Assembly: GCF_902506435.1 (NCBI RefSeq)
Contig: NZ_LR733215.1
Location: 3,345,543 to 3,409,542 of the forward strand
From: Nocardioides sp. AX2bis
GTDB taxonomy: Bacteria; Actinomycetota; Actinomycetes; Propionibacteriales; Nocardioidaceae
Length of the DNA stretch: 64,000 bases
Direction: 5' to 3'
Shown here in pieces: positions 62,635 through 64,000 of the stretch. Below the pieces are notes generated by a model. It was given only the letters and a program-made list of their open reading frames with translations. It ran no database searches and was not told the DNA's origin. The position numbers and the translations under genes were made by a program. Position 1 is the stretch's first letter; each line of letters starts with the position of its first letter.

Positions 62635-64000
<1,366 letters not shown>

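Overview
The window looks like a chromosomal piece of a high-GC actinomycete, most likely a Nocardioides-type member of the Propionibacteriales. This is inferred from very high GC at third codon positions, frequent GTG starts, and gene neighbourhoods typical of actinobacteria: citrate synthase beside pdxH; an IdeR-like regulator; mscL, FmdB-type zinc ribbon, 5-formyl-THF cyclo-ligase, UDP-glucose pyrophosphorylase, MoeA/Glp, MoaC, MoaB, RimJ and a SepX/GlpR-like protein in order. No database search was run.

Layout. 0.1-10.6 kb: exported beta-propeller-like protein, topoisomerase IB, macrodomain protein, serC, acetyltransferases, a secreted peptidase-like protein, a small glycan-related group and a DUF2252 protein. 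10.7-17.3 kb: central metabolism (citrate synthase, PNP oxidase, a MetE-type methyltransferase, PEP carboxylase). 17.4-17.66 kb: an apparently free-standing small transcription unit with a promoter, an unusually strong Shine-Dalgarno, a 12-codon ORF and a terminal hairpin, with no gene of its own strand behind it. 17.7-29.7 kb: IdeR/DtxR regulator, photolyase, GH13 glucosidase, a MarR-controlled efflux operon, sirtuin operon, secreted beta-propeller protein, an oxidoreductase and a lipoprotein.

30.2-45.67 kb is a 15.4-kb integrated element bounded by a 38-bp direct repeat of the 3' half of tRNA-Arg(CCT). Its left end has the conjugative machinery (tyrosine integrase, two excisionase-like small proteins, a MobF/TrwC relaxase). 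No coupling protein or type IV secretion gene is seen, so an integrative mobilizable element is the best call. Its right part carries mostly single-gene cargo of lower GC: an ECF19-like sigma factor with no intact anti-sigma gene, an OhrR-like regulator with a truncated haemoglobin, an ABM monooxygenase, an Lsr2 homologue, a NUDIX hydrolase, a VOC protein, a frameshifted acetyltransferase, a methyltransferase, a PD-(D/E)XK nuclease-like protein and another acetyltransferase. A family of short interspersed repeats lies between several cargo genes.

45.7-64 kb returns to host backbone: a secreted EEP-family protein, an LCP cell-wall ligase, mscL, a penicillin-acylase-family enzyme, the molybdopterin/cell-division cluster, tRNA-Ala(CGC), a TetR-controlled MFS pump and an ABC-F ATPase cut by the window end. 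No CRISPR array, rRNA or prophage structural genes were seen.
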